A stretch of DNA of 64,000 nt from Leifsonia aquatica (GCF_014190775.1 NZ_JACHVP010000006.1:1-64000), one strand, 5' to 3'; shown: positions 51,190 to 62,506, counted from the stretch's first letter. The notes: a model not told the origin generated them from the letters alone. Numbers and translations are program-made.

Positions 51190-51448
51190 CGTTGAGTGAG
51201 CCGGGACGCCCGCATGAGCCGCCTGCCGACCGCTGATGCCCCCGACCTCCTTATCTGCGACGAGGTCGGCTGGCCCGACGATTTCCGGACGGGCCGGCGG
51301 CCTAGCGGCTTTCCTCAAAGCAAAACAGACAACAGGCCAAAGGACCCTTCTCGCCTGCAAGCGAGGGGCGTTGGCTGAGAATCGCTGAATCCGCGGTGTG
51401 AGCGTCGAAGCGGCTCGCTGCACGCGTGAGGATCAGAAAGGTTTGGCG

Positions 51449-52120
51449 ATGGCTACGGCGCTGACACCACGCAACGGGACGTCAAGAACGGCGGTGCTCG
51501 AAGCCCGGGACGTCATCAAGACTTATCGCCAAGGTGTCTGGCCCTTCCGAAGGAACAACCCGGTGCTGACCGGCGCCTCACTCAGCGTGAACTCGGGGGA
51601 GGTGATGGGTTTAGTCGGTGAGAACGGTTCGGGCAAGTCGACACTCATGCAGATACTGGTGGGACTCCTCTCCGCCGACGCCGGCGAAGTCGATCTCCAC
51701 GGCTCGATCGGCTACTGCCCCCAACGCCCGGTAGTGTTCGAGCGTTTGACCTGCGACGAGCATTTCGAGCTGTTCGGTGTGGCGTACAAGCTCACCCGGA
51801 ACGCTCGGCTGCAAGCGCAAGCCCAGCTCTATGAAGAGCTCGACTTCGCCCGGTACGCGGGCACCCGGGCGGATCGACTCTCCGGCGGAACGCTTGCCAA
51901 ACTCAATCTCGCGCTTGCGTTGCTCGCCGACCCTGACGTCCTGATGTTGGACGAGCCCTACGCCGGATTCGACTGGGACACCTATGTGCGGTTTTGGGAG
52001 ATGATGGCACGACGAAGGGAATCCGGCCGAGCGGTACTGGTGATCAGCCATTTCATCGCCGACGAGCAGCGGTTCGACCGCATCGTTGAACTCCAGGGCG
52101 GGAAAGCGAGCCCGAAGTGA
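51449..52120 (+). CDS. ABC exporter ATP-binding protein
   Basis: A 223-residue ATPase. Walker A is GENGSGKST, the signature DRLSGGTLAKLNLAL (LSGGT in place of LSGGQ), Walker B VLMLDEPYAGFD and the H-loop VISHF. The ATG at 51449 has AGAAAGG nine bases upstream. It is translationally coupled to the permease (GTGA). ABC-2-type pairs like this export drugs, peptides or lipids; the metal-rich surroundings do not fix a substrate. Confidence 0.85.
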   Translation: MATALTPRNGTSRTAVLEARDVIKTYRQGVWPFRRNNPVLTGASLSVNSGEVMGLVGENGSGKSTLMQILVGLLSADAGEVDLHGSIGYCPQRPVVFERLTCDEHFELFGVAYKLTRNARLQAQAQLYEELDFARYAGTRADRLSGGTLAKLNLALALLADPDVLMLDEPYAGFDWDTYVRFWEMMARRRESGRAVLVISHFIADEQRFDRIVELQGGKASPK

Positions 52121-53754
52121 CGGCATACTTTGTGCTCGCGCGCCGGTTCCTCCTCGAGTACGGTCGCAACCCGGTCAACCTGCTGGTGCTGATATTGGTT
52201 CCAGTCGTGTTCGTCCTGGTTGCCGCCAAGCCGATGGCCGACGCGGCCGAGCTGCTTGGCGGAAGGGGTCTGGCCGTGGAGACCGCCACCGCCGGATGGG
52301 CAGCCGCATTCCTCGCCGCCTTAGCGATGTACTTCCAGACTCGTCAGGCGCATTCGGCTGATCGGCGACTGGCCCTCGGCGGTGTCCGCGTCCCTGTGCT
52401 AGTCGCAGCGCGAGTGTCGACCGGGCTGGTGATCGCTGTGTTCGTCTCAGCGGCGGCGCTGTCCACGTTGTTTCTGCGCAGCAACGTGGACGATCCGCTT
52501 CGAGCAATCGCGGGAACCTTGATGTTCGCGACCGTGTATGTGGGAATCGGGGCAGCGGTCGGCGCGCTCGTCCGCGACCCCGTCAACGGCACCGTCATTA
52601 TCCTGCTGATCTGGATCCTCGATGTCTTCTTCGGCCCAGCACTGACCTCACCTAGCCGGGTCGAGCTCACCCGGTGGATGCCGACCCATTTCATCACCCT
52701 CTGGATGGTCGATCTCCCCTCCGGGCACAGCGGACTGCTCGGGGACCTCGGTCTCGCGTGGGTGTGGGTTGCCGCGTCTCTGCTCGTCAGTGCGCTGCTA
52801 CTCGCGGGGGCGATGCGGGCGGGGCGTCGCCCGCATTCCCAGCGCAGGCCCGGCTGGGCACGCCAAACGAACATGGCCTTTCGCATGGGCCTCAGGCAGT
52901 ACCGTCGAAACCCAGCGCTGTGGATCCTGCTGATCACTGTCCCGATCATCTTCATTTGGATGTCGAAGCTGATCACGAAGGAGCAGTACTCGGTGATGCG
53001 CGTGATCGAGAACGGCAAGGTGGTCGACGCGCGGTTCTGGCTACCCGACACGCATGCCGGGACCATGGCACCCATCGCCGTCGCGTCGCTCTCCACCGTC
53101 GCCGGCTTGTTCATTGCACTGAACGCTCGTGCCGGCGACCGCAGGCTCGTCCTGGCAGGCCAACACCGCTCCGCGCTCCTGGCGAGCCGCTTCGGTGAAG
53201 TGGCCGTGGCGGTGCTGGTCACTACGGCCGCTTCCCTGGCGGTCACCGCGTTGCTGTTCCCAGCCAAACAGTGGGGCGTGTTCATTGCGGGCATGGTCCT
53301 CTTGGGGATGGTCTACGCGATTTTCGGGATGTGCCTAGGGTTCCTCCTCGATCGCGTCAGCGGGGTGCTCATAGCGTTCGTCGTGCCGTTCCTCGATTTG
53401 GGTATCACTCAGAGCCCGATGCTGAGGCTGGAACCGCCCGCAGCCGCGGTCCTCCTGCCCGGGTATGGGCCCTACCGGGTCCTGCTCGACGCGGGTCTCA
53501 CGAAAACCTTCGACGAGACAAGAGGACTACTCATCGGTCTGGCCTGGATGTTGGGCCTAACCGTCGTGGTCAGTTTGATCTTCACCGCCCGCACTCGCGT
53601 CGAGCGCCACGGTGGAGCCCAGCCGAGGCACGTCCGCGCCAGGAACGCGCCTCATGCCTCAGAGCGCGTCGACCCGGTCCTGCTGCCCGGTTCCGGGGTT
53701 CCTGATGGAGTCGGGCCGACTGGCCGGCTGCAGCGCCGGGCGCGGGATGAATGA
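52117..53754 (+). CDS. ABC-2-type permease
   Basis: A 545-residue membrane protein made of two ABC-2-like halves of six segments each (first half about 1-250, second about 260-510), starting at a GTG that overlaps the ATPase stop. An Arg-rich cytoplasmic loop (RAGRRPHSQRRPG) joins the halves. The last 32 codons run into the 3' end of the convergent YibE/F gene, so the hydrophilic C-terminal tail may be an extension caused by loss of an earlier stop. Confidence 0.82.
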   Translation: MTAYFVLARRFLLEYGRNPVNLLVLILVPVVFVLVAAKPMADAAELLGGRGLAVETATAGWAAAFLAALAMYFQTRQAHSADRRLALGGVRVPVLVAARVSTGLVIAVFVSAAALSTLFLRSNVDDPLRAIAGTLMFATVYVGIGAAVGALVRDPVNGTVIILLIWILDVFFGPALTSPSRVELTRWMPTHFITLWMVDLPSGHSGLLGDLGLAWVWVAASLLVSALLLAGAMRAGRRPHSQRRPGWARQTNMAFRMGLRQYRRNPALWILLITVPIIFIWMSKLITKEQYSVMRVIENGKVVDARFWLPDTHAGTMAPIAVASLSTVAGLFIALNARAGDRRLVLAGQHRSALLASRFGEVAVAVLVTTAASLAVTALLFPAKQWGVFIAGMVLLGMVYAIFGMCLGFLLDRVSGVLIAFVVPFLDLGITQSPMLRLEPPAAAVLLPGYGPYRVLLDAGLTKTFDETRGLLIGLAWMLGLTVVVSLIFTARTRVERHGGAQPRHVRARNAPHASERVDPVLLPGSGVPDGVGPTGRLQRRARDE

Positions 53755-55056
53755 GTACCACCGCAGCTTCATCGCGTTCAGGAAACGGTTCTCTTCGAGG
53801 TGCGTCAGCTCCTGGGGCACGAGGAGGGCGGCGATCCCAGTCGTGACCGGGACTGCGAGGACAAGCCCGATTCCGCTGCACAGCGTACGAACGACCTCGG
53901 CGGCGAGATCCTCCTGAGATAGGAGACTGACTGCGGGGCGGTTGTAGAGGTAGATGATCATGAGGGTGACCATCGCAGCGCCGGCATAAGCGAAGGCGAT
54001 GGTGTAGATCGTCGAGGCGATGTGGTCACGACCGATCCTCATGGCGCGGGTGAACAGCTGCCTGCGCGTCAGGACCGGTGACGCGGCCCGCAGCTCCCAC
54101 ACTGCTGATGCTTGGGTAACAGTCACGTCATTCAGGACCCCGAGGCCCGCGATGACGATGGCGCAGTTGAGAACTCCCCGGAAGTCGATCTGCGTCACCC
54201 CCGCAAGCATTCCGCCAACATCGCCGGTGACCCCGGTCAGATGCGTTGTACTGACCGCGAGCTGCGCGATCCCCGCCGTTATCCCGATACCGAAGAGCGT
54301 GCCCAGAAGAGCGACACTCGTCCGCATCGACGGGCCATGAGCGAGATACAGGACGACGAACATGATCGCGGATCCGCCGACCACTGCGACGGCTAGTCCC
54401 GGCTGGCCCGATACGAGGGCGGGGAGCACGAACTCCATCAGCATGAATCCGCTGAATCCCAAGGCGACCAGTGCCATCAGACCGCGCAGAAGACCGACTG
54501 CGATGACGATGACGGCGAACACGATCACCCAGGTCGACAGTGATTGGTCCTTCACAACACCGTTGACTGTGATTCCCTGCGCCTCGGTCGCCAGAGTTTG
54601 GGCGTCCAGTCCGGACGCCGCAGGGTGGGCGGCCTTCGGCGGGACGACAAGTTCGAGTGTGTCGCCCACCTTCAGGCCGGCGCTTGAGAACGGCCAGATC
54701 AGCGGGAGCGTGACTGCCTGCCCTTTGGACGAACCGTCCAGCAAACGAACCTTGGCCAGCTGGCACGCGCGCGTGTCGCCCGGGCCAGAGAGCGCCTTCT
54801 CCGAGGAGATGTAGCCAGGACAGGATTTCGCCATCGCGACGATTTCCCCCCTCGGGAACGTCGTCCCCTTCGCGGCGAACTCGATACCCGAAGAAGCAGC
54901 GACCACCTTCCCGTGATCAGGCCAAAGAAGGGCCAGACCCGCAAGCGTGCCCAGTGCCGCCGCTATCAGAACGGCGGCAACGACAACGCGAAGCGTCCCG
55001 CCGCCGGCCCCGGAACGGAGGGAGCCGCCATGAGAATGCGCGTGGGCGTGCGCCAT
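53659..55056 (-). CDS. YibE/F family membrane protein
   Basis: A 465-residue protein with a His-rich N terminus (MAHAHAHSHGG), one membrane anchor, an OB-like extracytoplasmic domain with two Cys (about 60-165) and seven or so further membrane segments with the family segment ALLGTLFGIGITAGIAQL and VLNDVTVTQASAVWEL. YibE/F proteins have no settled function. The His-rich leader fits metal binding. ATG at 55056 is taken as start; a GTG/ATG further upstream in frame is possible. The 3' end overlaps the convergent permease by 96 bases. Confidence 0.82.
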   Translation of the reverse strand: MAHAHAHSHGGSLRSGAGGGTLRVVVAAVLIAAALGTLAGLALLWPDHGKVVAASSGIEFAAKGTTFPRGEIVAMAKSCPGYISSEKALSGPGDTRACQLAKVRLLDGSSKGQAVTLPLIWPFSSAGLKVGDTLELVVPPKAAHPAASGLDAQTLATEAQGITVNGVVKDQSLSTWVIVFAVIVIAVGLLRGLMALVALGFSGFMLMEFVLPALVSGQPGLAVAVVGGSAIMFVVLYLAHGPSMRTSVALLGTLFGIGITAGIAQLAVSTTHLTGVTGDVGGMLAGVTQIDFRGVLNCAIVIAGLGVLNDVTVTQASAVWELRAASPVLTRRQLFTRAMRIGRDHIASTIYTIAFAYAGAAMVTLMIIYLYNRPAVSLLSQEDLAAEVVRTLCSGIGLVLAVPVTTGIAALLVPQELTHLEENRFLNAMKLRWYSFIPRPALQPASRPDSIRNPGTGQQDRVDAL

Positions 55057-55152
55057 CGAATCTCCGATCAAGGTGGGTGACCGTGCCACTGTAATACGGC
55101 TATCTGCGAACCGACATGTGCGTGGGAAAACCGCTACGTTCGCGACCTCAAG

Positions 55153-56799
55153 TCAGCGCCCACGTCGCGCGGTCCACAGCAAGTAGCCCGCCAATGCGCT
55201 CAGCAGGCCTGCACCCGTGCCGATCATGGCGGCTCGTCGCTGCCTCCATTCGGCCGGCCCGCTGGCCAAGCCGCTGATCCCATTGATCAGCGCGGCCGCA
55301 ATCAGCCCCGCCACAAGTCGATTGCCGATTCGCTCGGAGCGCCTGACCAGTGGCTCGAGCTCCCTGGCTCTCAGGTGCACCTCGAAACCGCCGGCGTCAA
55401 GAACGCGACGAAGATTTCTCAGTGTGGCTGGAAGTTCGAGCAGTACTGCCCCCACGTCCGATGAGCTCTCAGCCAATCGCCGCCCAAGAACAGACAGGGA
55501 GAACTGGCGTCGAGCGAATCGCTCGACAAACGGGTTGATGGCTTGAATCATGTCGAATTGCGGATCAAGCCTCGTTGCGACGCCCTGGGCGATCATGAGC
55601 ACTTTGAACAGCAGAGCCGTCTCTTGCGGAAGCTGTAAATGATGCTCGCGCAGGAGTCCGAGCAGCCGGGTCAGGAAATGCGTGAGATTCGCCTCGGCAA
55701 GGGTGTGCCCGCGGAATCCGGCTATTAGCAGTGCTAATGAATCACGAAGTCCTTGCCGGTCAAGAAATGACTTCGTGACCGAGAGGTCGATCACCGCGTC
55801 GGTCATCTCATCAGAATCTCCCTCGGCGAAGCTGCGGAGCACTCTGGCGAGCTGGTCTGCAACGCGGGCACCCAAGGAGCCCACCATCCCGAAATCGATC
55901 AGCGCGATGGACCCGTCGGGCTGCACGAACATGTTTCCCGGGTGCGGGTCGGCATGGAAGAACTGATGCTCGAACACCATCCGCAGGATGTTATCCGAGC
56001 CTCGCCGGGCCAGCTGGTGCCGATCGATATGGTCGGCGTCAAGCGCTTCGACATCGTCAATCCGTATCCCCCGCATTCGCTCAAGTGTGAGCACCCGCGA
56101 GGTCGTCGTCTCCCAAAAAATTCGCGGAATCTGAACGTCGGATGAGCCCTCGAAATTCGCTGCGAAACGTTCAGCGTTACGGCCCTCTTGAAGGTAGTCC
56201 AACTCAGCCCGAAGGGTACGAGAGAACTCCTCCACCAGGCCAGGGATATTGTATTGTTGGGCGCCTTCCCATCGCCGATCCAACCGGTGGGCGAGATTCT
56301 GAAGAATCTCGAGATCCTCGGCTATCTGGGCGACCGCGCCGGGCCGGCGGACCTTCACAACAACTTGTGTCCCGCCGTGAAGAGTGGCGGCATGGGCTTG
56401 ACCAATCGACGCGGCCGCCAGTGGTTCGGTGTCGAACGTCTCGAACAACTCCTCCGCGGGAGCCCCGAGTTCCTCCTGGATCACGGCCCCGATCTCTTCC
56501 CAGCGCACGGGGGGCGCGGCGTCCTGCAGCTTTACCAACTCTTGCGTATAGGCGGACGGCAATAAGTCGGTACGAGTTGACAGCAGCTGACCCAGCTTGA
56601 TGAATGTCGGGCCGAGATCTTCTAACGCCAGTCGCAGGTGCTCCGGGTTGGTGTAGGGGTCGTCGCGACGCTCATGCCCCAGGATCCCGCGGTTGAAGGG
56701 AACCCAGGACTGCAGTCCAAGCGCACCGACGAGAAGACCCAAGCCATGGCGTTCCAAGACTGACGCGATCAACCGATAGCGGTTCCGACTCGGGGTCAT
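55153..56799 (-). CDS. ABC1/AarF (UbiB) family atypical kinase
   Basis: A 548-residue protein with the ABC1 signature FIKLGQLLSTRTDLLP (K-x-G-Q), the Ala-rich nucleotide loop AAASIGQAH, the Lys in VVVKVRRPG, catalytic HADPHPGNMFV and IDFGMVG, and two C-terminal membrane segments. Members support quinone or lipid metabolism in membranes. The ATG at 56799 follows the ATPase stop by 14 bases; a TTG at 56817 would give overlap instead. The link to metal export is unexplained. Confidence 0.85.
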   Translation of the reverse strand: MTPSRNRYRLIASVLERHGLGLLVGALGLQSWVPFNRGILGHERRDDPYTNPEHLRLALEDLGPTFIKLGQLLSTRTDLLPSAYTQELVKLQDAAPPVRWEEIGAVIQEELGAPAEELFETFDTEPLAAASIGQAHAATLHGGTQVVVKVRRPGAVAQIAEDLEILQNLAHRLDRRWEGAQQYNIPGLVEEFSRTLRAELDYLQEGRNAERFAANFEGSSDVQIPRIFWETTTSRVLTLERMRGIRIDDVEALDADHIDRHQLARRGSDNILRMVFEHQFFHADPHPGNMFVQPDGSIALIDFGMVGSLGARVADQLARVLRSFAEGDSDEMTDAVIDLSVTKSFLDRQGLRDSLALLIAGFRGHTLAEANLTHFLTRLLGLLREHHLQLPQETALLFKVLMIAQGVATRLDPQFDMIQAINPFVERFARRQFSLSVLGRRLAESSSDVGAVLLELPATLRNLRRVLDAGGFEVHLRARELEPLVRRSERIGNRLVAGLIAAALINGISGLASGPAEWRQRRAAMIGTGAGLLSALAGYLLWTARRGR

Positions 56800-56813
56800 C
56801 AGCAGCCCGGCTG

Positions 56814-59267
56814 TCAAGCCACGTCGTCGGGGAGGAGGGCGGCCTCGGCAGCGACCCGTGGTGTCGGCTCGATGGGCGCAGGCAGGCGGAGGCGTTTCAA
56901 AAGCAGCGCATTGACGGCGACGATCACGGAGGAGCCTGACATGCTGATCGCCGCGATCTCTGGCGTGAGCATGATCCCGAAGGCAGGGTAGAAGACGCCC
57001 GCAGCGATTGGCAAAGCGATCGAGTTGTAGCCGATCGCCCATCCCAGGTTCTGTCTCATCTTCCGCAAGGTGCCCTTGCCGATTTTCAGGGCGATCGCGA
57101 CGTCCAGCGGATCCGACCTCATCAGGACCACGTCAGCGGTTTCGATGGCGACGTCAGTTCCCGCACCGATTGCGATTCCAAGGTCGGCCTGCGCGAGCGC
57201 GGGCGCATCATTCACACCGTCACCGACCATGGCGACCTTGCGTCCGTCGGCCTGCAAATCGGCGATCTTGGCGGACTTGTCTTGCGGCAGCACGTCGGCA
57301 ATCACGGCGTCGATCCCCAGCAGTGCAGCGATTCGTTCGGCCGTGGGCCTGTTGTCACCGGTGAGCATCGCGACGGAGACACCCTGCTCATGCAGGGCAT
57401 CGATCGCGGCTTTTGCTGTGTCGCGCGGCGCGTCGGCCAGCGCGATTACACCGGCAGCGCGGCCATCGACCGCCACGAGGATAGCTGTTCGTCCTCCGCC
57501 GGCGAGTTCGGCCTGCACCGACGCCACCGAGCTCAGATCGATACCCTGCGCGCTCAGCAGACGGGAGTTGCCCACCACAACCCCTCGCCCGTCGACGGTG
57601 GCGACGGCGCCTTGGCCGGTGATGTTGCGGAACCCGCTGGCGCCTCGATGGGGGGCACCGCGCATGTCGGCGTAAGCCACGATCGCCTTCGCCAACGGGT
57701 GCTCCGACTCGCGCTCCAGTGCCGCGACAAACGAGAGCAACTCCAAGTCGTCCATCCCGTTTGGAATGTAGTCGGTGACCTCCGGCTCTCCACGCGTGAG
57801 GGTGCCGGTCTTATCGAGCACGACGGTATCGATGCGGGCGGCTGTTTCGATTCCGGCAGCATTCTTGAACAACACGCCCCGTTTGGCTCCGAGCCCGGTC
57901 CCCACCATGATCGCAGTCGGGGTCGCCAGTCCGAGGGCGTCCGGGCAGGTGATCACGACAACGGTGATGGCGAACAAGATTGCCGTGGGAACATCGGCGC
58001 TGGCCAGCCACCACACCAAGAAGGTGAGCGTCCCGCCGACGAGTGCGACCAGAACAAGCCAGAATGCGGCCCGGTCTGCCAGGCGCTGTCCGGGAGCTTT
58101 GGAGTTCTGAGCCTCTTGAACGAGTTTGACGATCTGCGCGAGGGCTGTGTCGGCGCCGACTCGCGTGGCGCGGACGCGCAAGGTGCCCACAGTGTTGACT
58201 GTGGCGCCGATCACCTCCGAACCGGGAGATTTCTCGACCGGCATGGACTCGCCGGTCACCATGGATTCATCCACTTCGGAGGCGCCGTCCTCGACCTGCC
58301 CATCGGTGGGAACCTTCGCACCTGGGCGCACCAGAAGCAGGTCCCCAGGGACGACCTCGGCCGTCGGCACCTCGACCTCGGCACCATCGCGAATGACGAC
58401 GGCGCGAGCGGGAGCCAGTTCGAGAAGCCGCCGGATTGCATCGTTCGCGCCACCGCGCGCACGCATTTCAACCCAATGTCCCAGAAGGACGAAGGTGGCA
58501 AGCACTGTCGCGGCCTCGAAGAAGACCTCCCCGCCGCCACTGAGCGTGACAACCAGGCTGTAAAGCCAGCCGGTTCCCACCCCAACGGCGACCAGCACCA
58601 TCATGTCCAGTGTCCGCGCCCGAAGCGCCCGGTAAGCGCCATCGAAGAAAATCCACGCCGAATAGAAGATGACCGGCAGCGAAAGAATCAGGGCGAACAC
58701 ATCGTCGCGTAAACCAAACGGCGCAGGGACCTCGAAGCCAAGCACCTTTCGCCCGATCGGCGACCACAGGGTGATCGGAATAGACAGGATCAACGCGACC
58801 AGGAAGCGGTTCCGCATGTCACGAACCATGGCGTTCATCGACATGCCCGCGTGATGGCCACCGTGCCCCATCATTTCCTGGGCGCTGTGCTCGCTCGGCG
58901 CTTCCCGCTGTTTACTGTCATACAGCTCGGACGTAGTGCCATTCGGCGGCTGCTCGGCCAGGGTGCTGGCCGCACTGACCGAGGGATGCTGATGATCGCC
59001 GCCGACCGGCTCGACAGCGGGATCGCAGATATGATCAGGGACCGATTGACCCGCGCAGTGGTACCCGCAGTCGACGATCCACTGCCGCAACAGACTTACA
59101 GAAGTCTGGGCCGGATCGTAAGTGACCGTCGCAGTCTGAGCGACGGGGTTAGCCTCGACCGCCTTTACGCCTGGCCGACGTGACAGTACGGACTCGGTAA
59201 TCGACTTCTCGGACGCCCACTGCACGCCAGAGACCTCCAGAACCACTGTCTGTATGCGATCGGTCAT
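56814..59267 (-). CDS. CopB-like heavy-metal P1B-type ATPase with CPD motif
   Basis: An 817-residue pump. The N-terminal HMA-like domain has lost its C-x2-C ([12 protein letters not shown]), a His/Met-rich stretch follows ([16 protein letters not shown]), and the core has [31 protein letters not shown] and [10 protein letters not shown]. The membrane motif is CPD, not the usual CPC or CPH, and may shift specificity. His-rich leaders are typical of CopB-type Cu pumps. AAGGAG precedes ATG 59267. It is in the same direction as the copA block. Confidence 0.9.
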   Translation of the reverse strand: MTDRIQTVVLEVSGVQWASEKSITESVLSRRPGVKAVEANPVAQTATVTYDPAQTSVSLLRQWIVDCGYHCAGQSVPDHICDPAVEPVGGDHQHPSVSAASTLAEQPPNGTTSELYDSKQREAPSEHSAQEMMGHGGHHAGMSMNAMVRDMRNRFLVALILSIPITLWSPIGRKVLGFEVPAPFGLRDDVFALILSLPVIFYSAWIFFDGAYRALRARTLDMMVLVAVGVGTGWLYSLVVTLSGGGEVFFEAATVLATFVLLGHWVEMRARGGANDAIRRLLELAPARAVVIRDGAEVEVPTAEVVPGDLLLVRPGAKVPTDGQVEDGASEVDESMVTGESMPVEKSPGSEVIGATVNTVGTLRVRATRVGADTALAQIVKLVQEAQNSKAPGQRLADRAAFWLVLVALVGGTLTFLVWWLASADVPTAILFAITVVVITCPDALGLATPTAIMVGTGLGAKRGVLFKNAAGIETAARIDTVVLDKTGTLTRGEPEVTDYIPNGMDDLELLSFVAALERESEHPLAKAIVAYADMRGAPHRGASGFRNITGQGAVATVDGRGVVVGNSRLLSAQGIDLSSVASVQAELAGGGRTAILVAVDGRAAGVIALADAPRDTAKAAIDALHEQGVSVAMLTGDNRPTAERIAALLGIDAVIADVLPQDKSAKIADLQADGRKVAMVGDGVNDAPALAQADLGIAIGAGTDVAIETADVVLMRSDPLDVAIALKIGKGTLRKMRQNLGWAIGYNSIALPIAAGVFYPAFGIMLTPEIAAISMSGSSVIVAVNALLLKRLRLPAPIEPTPRVAAEAALLPDDVA

Positions 59268-59411
59268 CACATCTCCTTCTGGCCGCCGGGGCATTCGCTC
59301 CAGGTCACTTCGGGCCGCTTTGGCCGAAACAACACTCGCCACCGCCTATGGTCACCAACCGAGGGACAACACAGTGGGCCATCAGTCCTACCAGCAGGAG
59401 ACACAACCCCC

Positions 59412-59681
59412 TCATCTCGCCTTCGCGTAGCTACCCGGGTCCGCGTCGAACAAAGGCCCGCAGTCCGCGCAACAGAACCAATAGCGGGTGCCTTCGTAGT
59501 CACGGAAGAGGCCGCGTGCCTCCGCCCAGGCTGGATCGACTCGATTGGAGGGCATCACCGGGCACGCAACCAAGCCTGCTACCCCCGAAGGCGCGGGATG
59601 CTGGTGTCCATGCGGACCGTGATCATGTCCAGAAGGGGCGCTCTTCGTGTGGTGGTGGACGGGCCCGACGGGTTCGGTCAT
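59412..59681 (-). CDS. YHS-domain-like metal-binding protein
   Basis: An 89-residue protein: a His-rich N terminus (VHHHTKSAPSGHDHGPHGHQ), a CP-M motif (LVACPVMPSN) and a YHS-type ending (YWFCCADCGPLFDADPGSYA). Such domains bind copper and often accompany or are fused to Cu ATPases. It lies 31 bases after the copA stop and 144 bases before the second ATPase. Confidence 0.8.
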   Translation of the reverse strand: MTEPVGPVHHHTKSAPSGHDHGPHGHQHPAPSGVAGLVACPVMPSNRVDPAWAEARGLFRDYEGTRYWFCCADCGPLFDADPGSYAKAR

Positions 59682-59712
59682 GCGTTCCTCCGGGAGAATG
59701 ATTCCGATGCGA

Positions 59713-61989
59713 TCAGCTTGCAATGACGGCAGCTGTATGCGGGGCCGGGATGTCTTCGCGCGCCAGACCGGGTAGGGTCTGAAAACGCCGCAGCCTGAGG
59801 CTGTTCGTCACCACGAAAACGCTGCTGAAGGCCATGGCTGCTCCGGCCAGCACCGGGTTGAGAAGAGCCAGCATGGCAACGGGCAGAGCGGCGATGTTGT
59901 ACGCGAAAGCCCAGAACATGTTCCCCTTGATGGTGCCCAAGGTCCGTCGCGCAAGCCGAATCGCGTCGGGGACCACCAACAGGTCACCGGAAACGATGGT
60001 GAGATCGCTGGCAGTGATAGCCGCATCCGTGCCGGTACCCATGGCGATCCCGAGATCCGCGGCAGCCAACGCGGCCGCATCGTTGACGCCGTCGCCAACC
60101 ATGGCAACGACCTTGCCGGAAGCCTGCAGCTGCCGAACCACCTCCAGCTTTCCCTGCGGGGTGACGCCGGCCCGGACGTCTTCAATTCCAGCCTGCTCTG
60201 CGATCGCTCGAGCTGCACCCGGGTTGTCCCCGGTGAGCAGGATCGGTGTGAGGCCAAGGTTGCGTAGTCGAACGACGGCTTCGTGGCTGGTGGGCTTGAT
60301 GGTGTCCGCGACACTGATTGCCCCGCGCACCGTGCCGTCCCAAGCGACCACGGTGACCGTCGAACCTGCGGCCTCGTCGGCCGCAACCCGCATTGCAAGG
60401 TCCTCGGGTATGGGGAGCGCCCAGCTACCGGTCACCCATGAACTCCGGCCGGCGACGACCATGCGGCCGTCAACGATACCGCGTACCCCCTGCCCCGGTT
60501 CAGCCGCGAAGTTCTCGGCGGGTTCGGGCTCAACAGCGGCGGCCGCAGCGATGGCGCGTCCGATGGGATGCTCCGATCCGTGCTCGATCGCAGCAGCAAT
60601 CCGAAGCAGCGCATCTCGTTCGGTGCCCGCCGCAGTGTGCACCGCGGTCACCGTCATGATCCCGGCTGTAACGGTGCCTGTCTTATCCAGCACGACCGTG
60701 TCGATGCGGCGAGTCTGCTCCAGAACCTGGGGCCCCCGAATCAGGATCCCCAGCTGGGCGCCTCGTCCTGTCCCGACCAGCAGGGCCGTCGGCGTCGCAA
60801 GTCCGAGGGCGCACGGGCACGCGATGATGAGCGTTGTCACGGCGGCGGTGAACGCGAGTTCCGCCCCAGCGCCGAAAAGCGACCAGGCCGCGAAGGCCAC
60901 AACGGCCAGCCCGATCACAGTGGGCACGAAAACCGCCGACACCCTGTCGGCCAGTCGCTGAACCTGGGCCTTCCCCGTCTGGGCCTCCTCGACAAGCCGC
61001 GCCACACGTGCCAGCTCCGTGTCCGCGCCCACCCGGGTAACCTCGATCAGCAAACGCCCACCGGTGTTCACGGTCGCTCCAACCGCCCTGGATCCTGGCC
61101 CGACTTCGACCGGAATCGACTCACCAGTCAGCATCGACTCGTCGACCGCAGAAACACCCTCGACGATCACACCATCCGCGGGGATCTTCTCGCCCGGGCG
61201 TACCACCACGGTGTCGCCTGGAATCAGCTGACCGACCGGGACGCGCTGCTCGTGAGCGCCGCGCAGCACCATTGCATCCTTCGCACCGAGCTCGAGCAAA
61301 GCACGCAAGGCTTCACCGGACCGACGCTTCGCACGGACCTCGAGATAGCGACCAGTGAGGATGAACACTGTCACCAGGGAGGCGACCTCAAGATAGATCT
61401 CATGGCCGCTCGACGCCGGGGCGCCGAGCAGAGAGACGCTCATACGCATTCCGGGCATCCCCGCCCCACCGAAGAACAACGCATAGAGCGACCATCCGAA
61501 TGCCGCCAACACCCCGACGCTGATAAGCGTGTCCATCGTCGCAGAGCCGTGCCGAGCGTTGATCGCTGCAGCCGTGTGAAAGGGCCAGGCCCCCCAGACA
61601 GCGACCGGGGCTGCAAGCGTCAGAGCGAGCCACTGCCAATTCGTGAACTGCAATGCCGGAATCATCGAGAGTACAGCCACGGGAGTCGCCAGCACCGCGG
61701 AAACCAGCAGACGCTGTCGCAACGAGGCGAGTTCCACGTCTTCCGGCGCGACCTGGTCGAGGGACTCCGCCGAGACGGGCGCAGGAACGCTAGCGCCATA
61801 CCCGGCAGCTTCAACGGCCGCGATCAAATCGCTTACCAGCACGTCGTCTGAGCGAACACGAGCCTTCTCCGTCGCAAAGTTAACCGTCGCCTCGACACCG
61901 GGGAGCTTGTTCAGCTTGCGCTCAATGCGATTCGCGCACGACGCGCAGGTCATGCCCGTGATGTCGAGATCGACATCCACAGCGCTCAT
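59713..61989 (-). CDS. copA: Copper-exporting P1B-1 ATPase CopA
   Basis: A 758-residue Cu(I) pump with one N-terminal HMA domain ([17 protein letters not shown]), eight membrane segments, [16 protein letters not shown] in segment 6, [17 protein letters not shown] and [10 protein letters not shown]. All catalytic and metal sites are intact. The start overlaps copZ by 4 bases. Substrate assignment is strengthened by the upstream csoR and copZ. Confidence 0.93.
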   Translation of the reverse strand: MSAVDVDLDITGMTCASCANRIERKLNKLPGVEATVNFATEKARVRSDDVLVSDLIAAVEAAGYGASVPAPVSAESLDQVAPEDVELASLRQRLLVSAVLATPVAVLSMIPALQFTNWQWLALTLAAPVAVWGAWPFHTAAAINARHGSATMDTLISVGVLAAFGWSLYALFFGGAGMPGMRMSVSLLGAPASSGHEIYLEVASLVTVFILTGRYLEVRAKRRSGEALRALLELGAKDAMVLRGAHEQRVPVGQLIPGDTVVVRPGEKIPADGVIVEGVSAVDESMLTGESIPVEVGPGSRAVGATVNTGGRLLIEVTRVGADTELARVARLVEEAQTGKAQVQRLADRVSAVFVPTVIGLAVVAFAAWSLFGAGAELAFTAAVTTLIIACPCALGLATPTALLVGTGRGAQLGILIRGPQVLEQTRRIDTVVLDKTGTVTAGIMTVTAVHTAAGTERDALLRIAAAIEHGSEHPIGRAIAAAAAVEPEPAENFAAEPGQGVRGIVDGRMVVAGRSSWVTGSWALPIPEDLAMRVAADEAAGSTVTVVAWDGTVRGAISVADTIKPTSHEAVVRLRNLGLTPILLTGDNPGAARAIAEQAGIEDVRAGVTPQGKLEVVRQLQASGKVVAMVGDGVNDAAALAAADLGIAMGTGTDAAITASDLTIVSGDLLVVPDAIRLARRTLGTIKGNMFWAFAYNIAALPVAMLALLNPVLAGAAMAFSSVFVVTNSLRLRRFQTLPGLAREDIPAPHTAAVIAS

Positions 61990-62333
61990 GACACTCCAGC
62001 GAGCGAGTACCCAGCCTCCTCGACGGCCTCGCGAACCCGCGCGGGATCAACAGGGCTCTCGCTAGAGACCACGACGGTTGAGACTCCCCCAGCTTTGAGG
62101 TCGATGTCCACTCCGGACACGCCCTCGATCGCCGAGACCTCCTCGGTGACGCTGCGCACGCAATGCTCGCACGTCATTCCTTCGACGAGGAACTGCGTTG
62201 CGAGCGCGTTCACGGGCGACGCGCTCGATGCGTTCACAACGTCCAGGTCTGCCTTGGCGTGAGCAGGAGCGCAGCACGCGCAGCCACTGTTCGCGTCCTG
62301 CAGGCCGAGGTCCTGAAAATTCTGCGTGGCCAC
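61986..62333 (-). CDS. copZ: Copper chaperone CopZ with N-terminal Cys-rich extension
   Basis: A 115-residue protein: an N-terminal extension with CACCAPAHA, then an HMA domain with [15 protein letters not shown] (C-x2-C). It delivers Cu(I) to CopA. The extension adds a second potential metal site not present in the minimal 69-residue CopZ. It is the first gene after the CsoR-controlled promoter. Confidence 0.9.
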   Translation of the reverse strand: MATQNFQDLGLQDANSGCACCAPAHAKADLDVVNASSASPVNALATQFLVEGMTCEHCVRSVTEEVSAIEGVSGVDIDLKAGGVSTVVVSSESPVDPARVREAVEEAGYSLAGVS

Positions 62334-62435
62334 GAGTGGCTCCTTTCACGAGCATGAGTCGATGTGCGCGGTAAGCGTCGACGGGGGTCGGGTTGCAAGC
62401 GTTCCAACCGTGGGTCATTCTCACCCTCGCAAACC

Positions 62436-62464
62436 AGGATATACCCAGCAGGGGTATGGGGCAA
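62436..62464 (-). promoter_or_regulatory. copZ-copA promoter with CsoR operator
   Basis: On the minus strand TTGCCC (62459-62464) and TATCCT (62436-62441) are 17 bases apart. The spacer contains ATACCC-AGCAG-GGGTAT (62441-62457), the dyad typical of CsoR sites, so bound repressor would cover the promoter. Confidence 0.75.
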
Positions 62465-62506
62465 TGGGGGCTACAGGTCACACGAGACCGGCACGCTCGG
62501 CCGATA

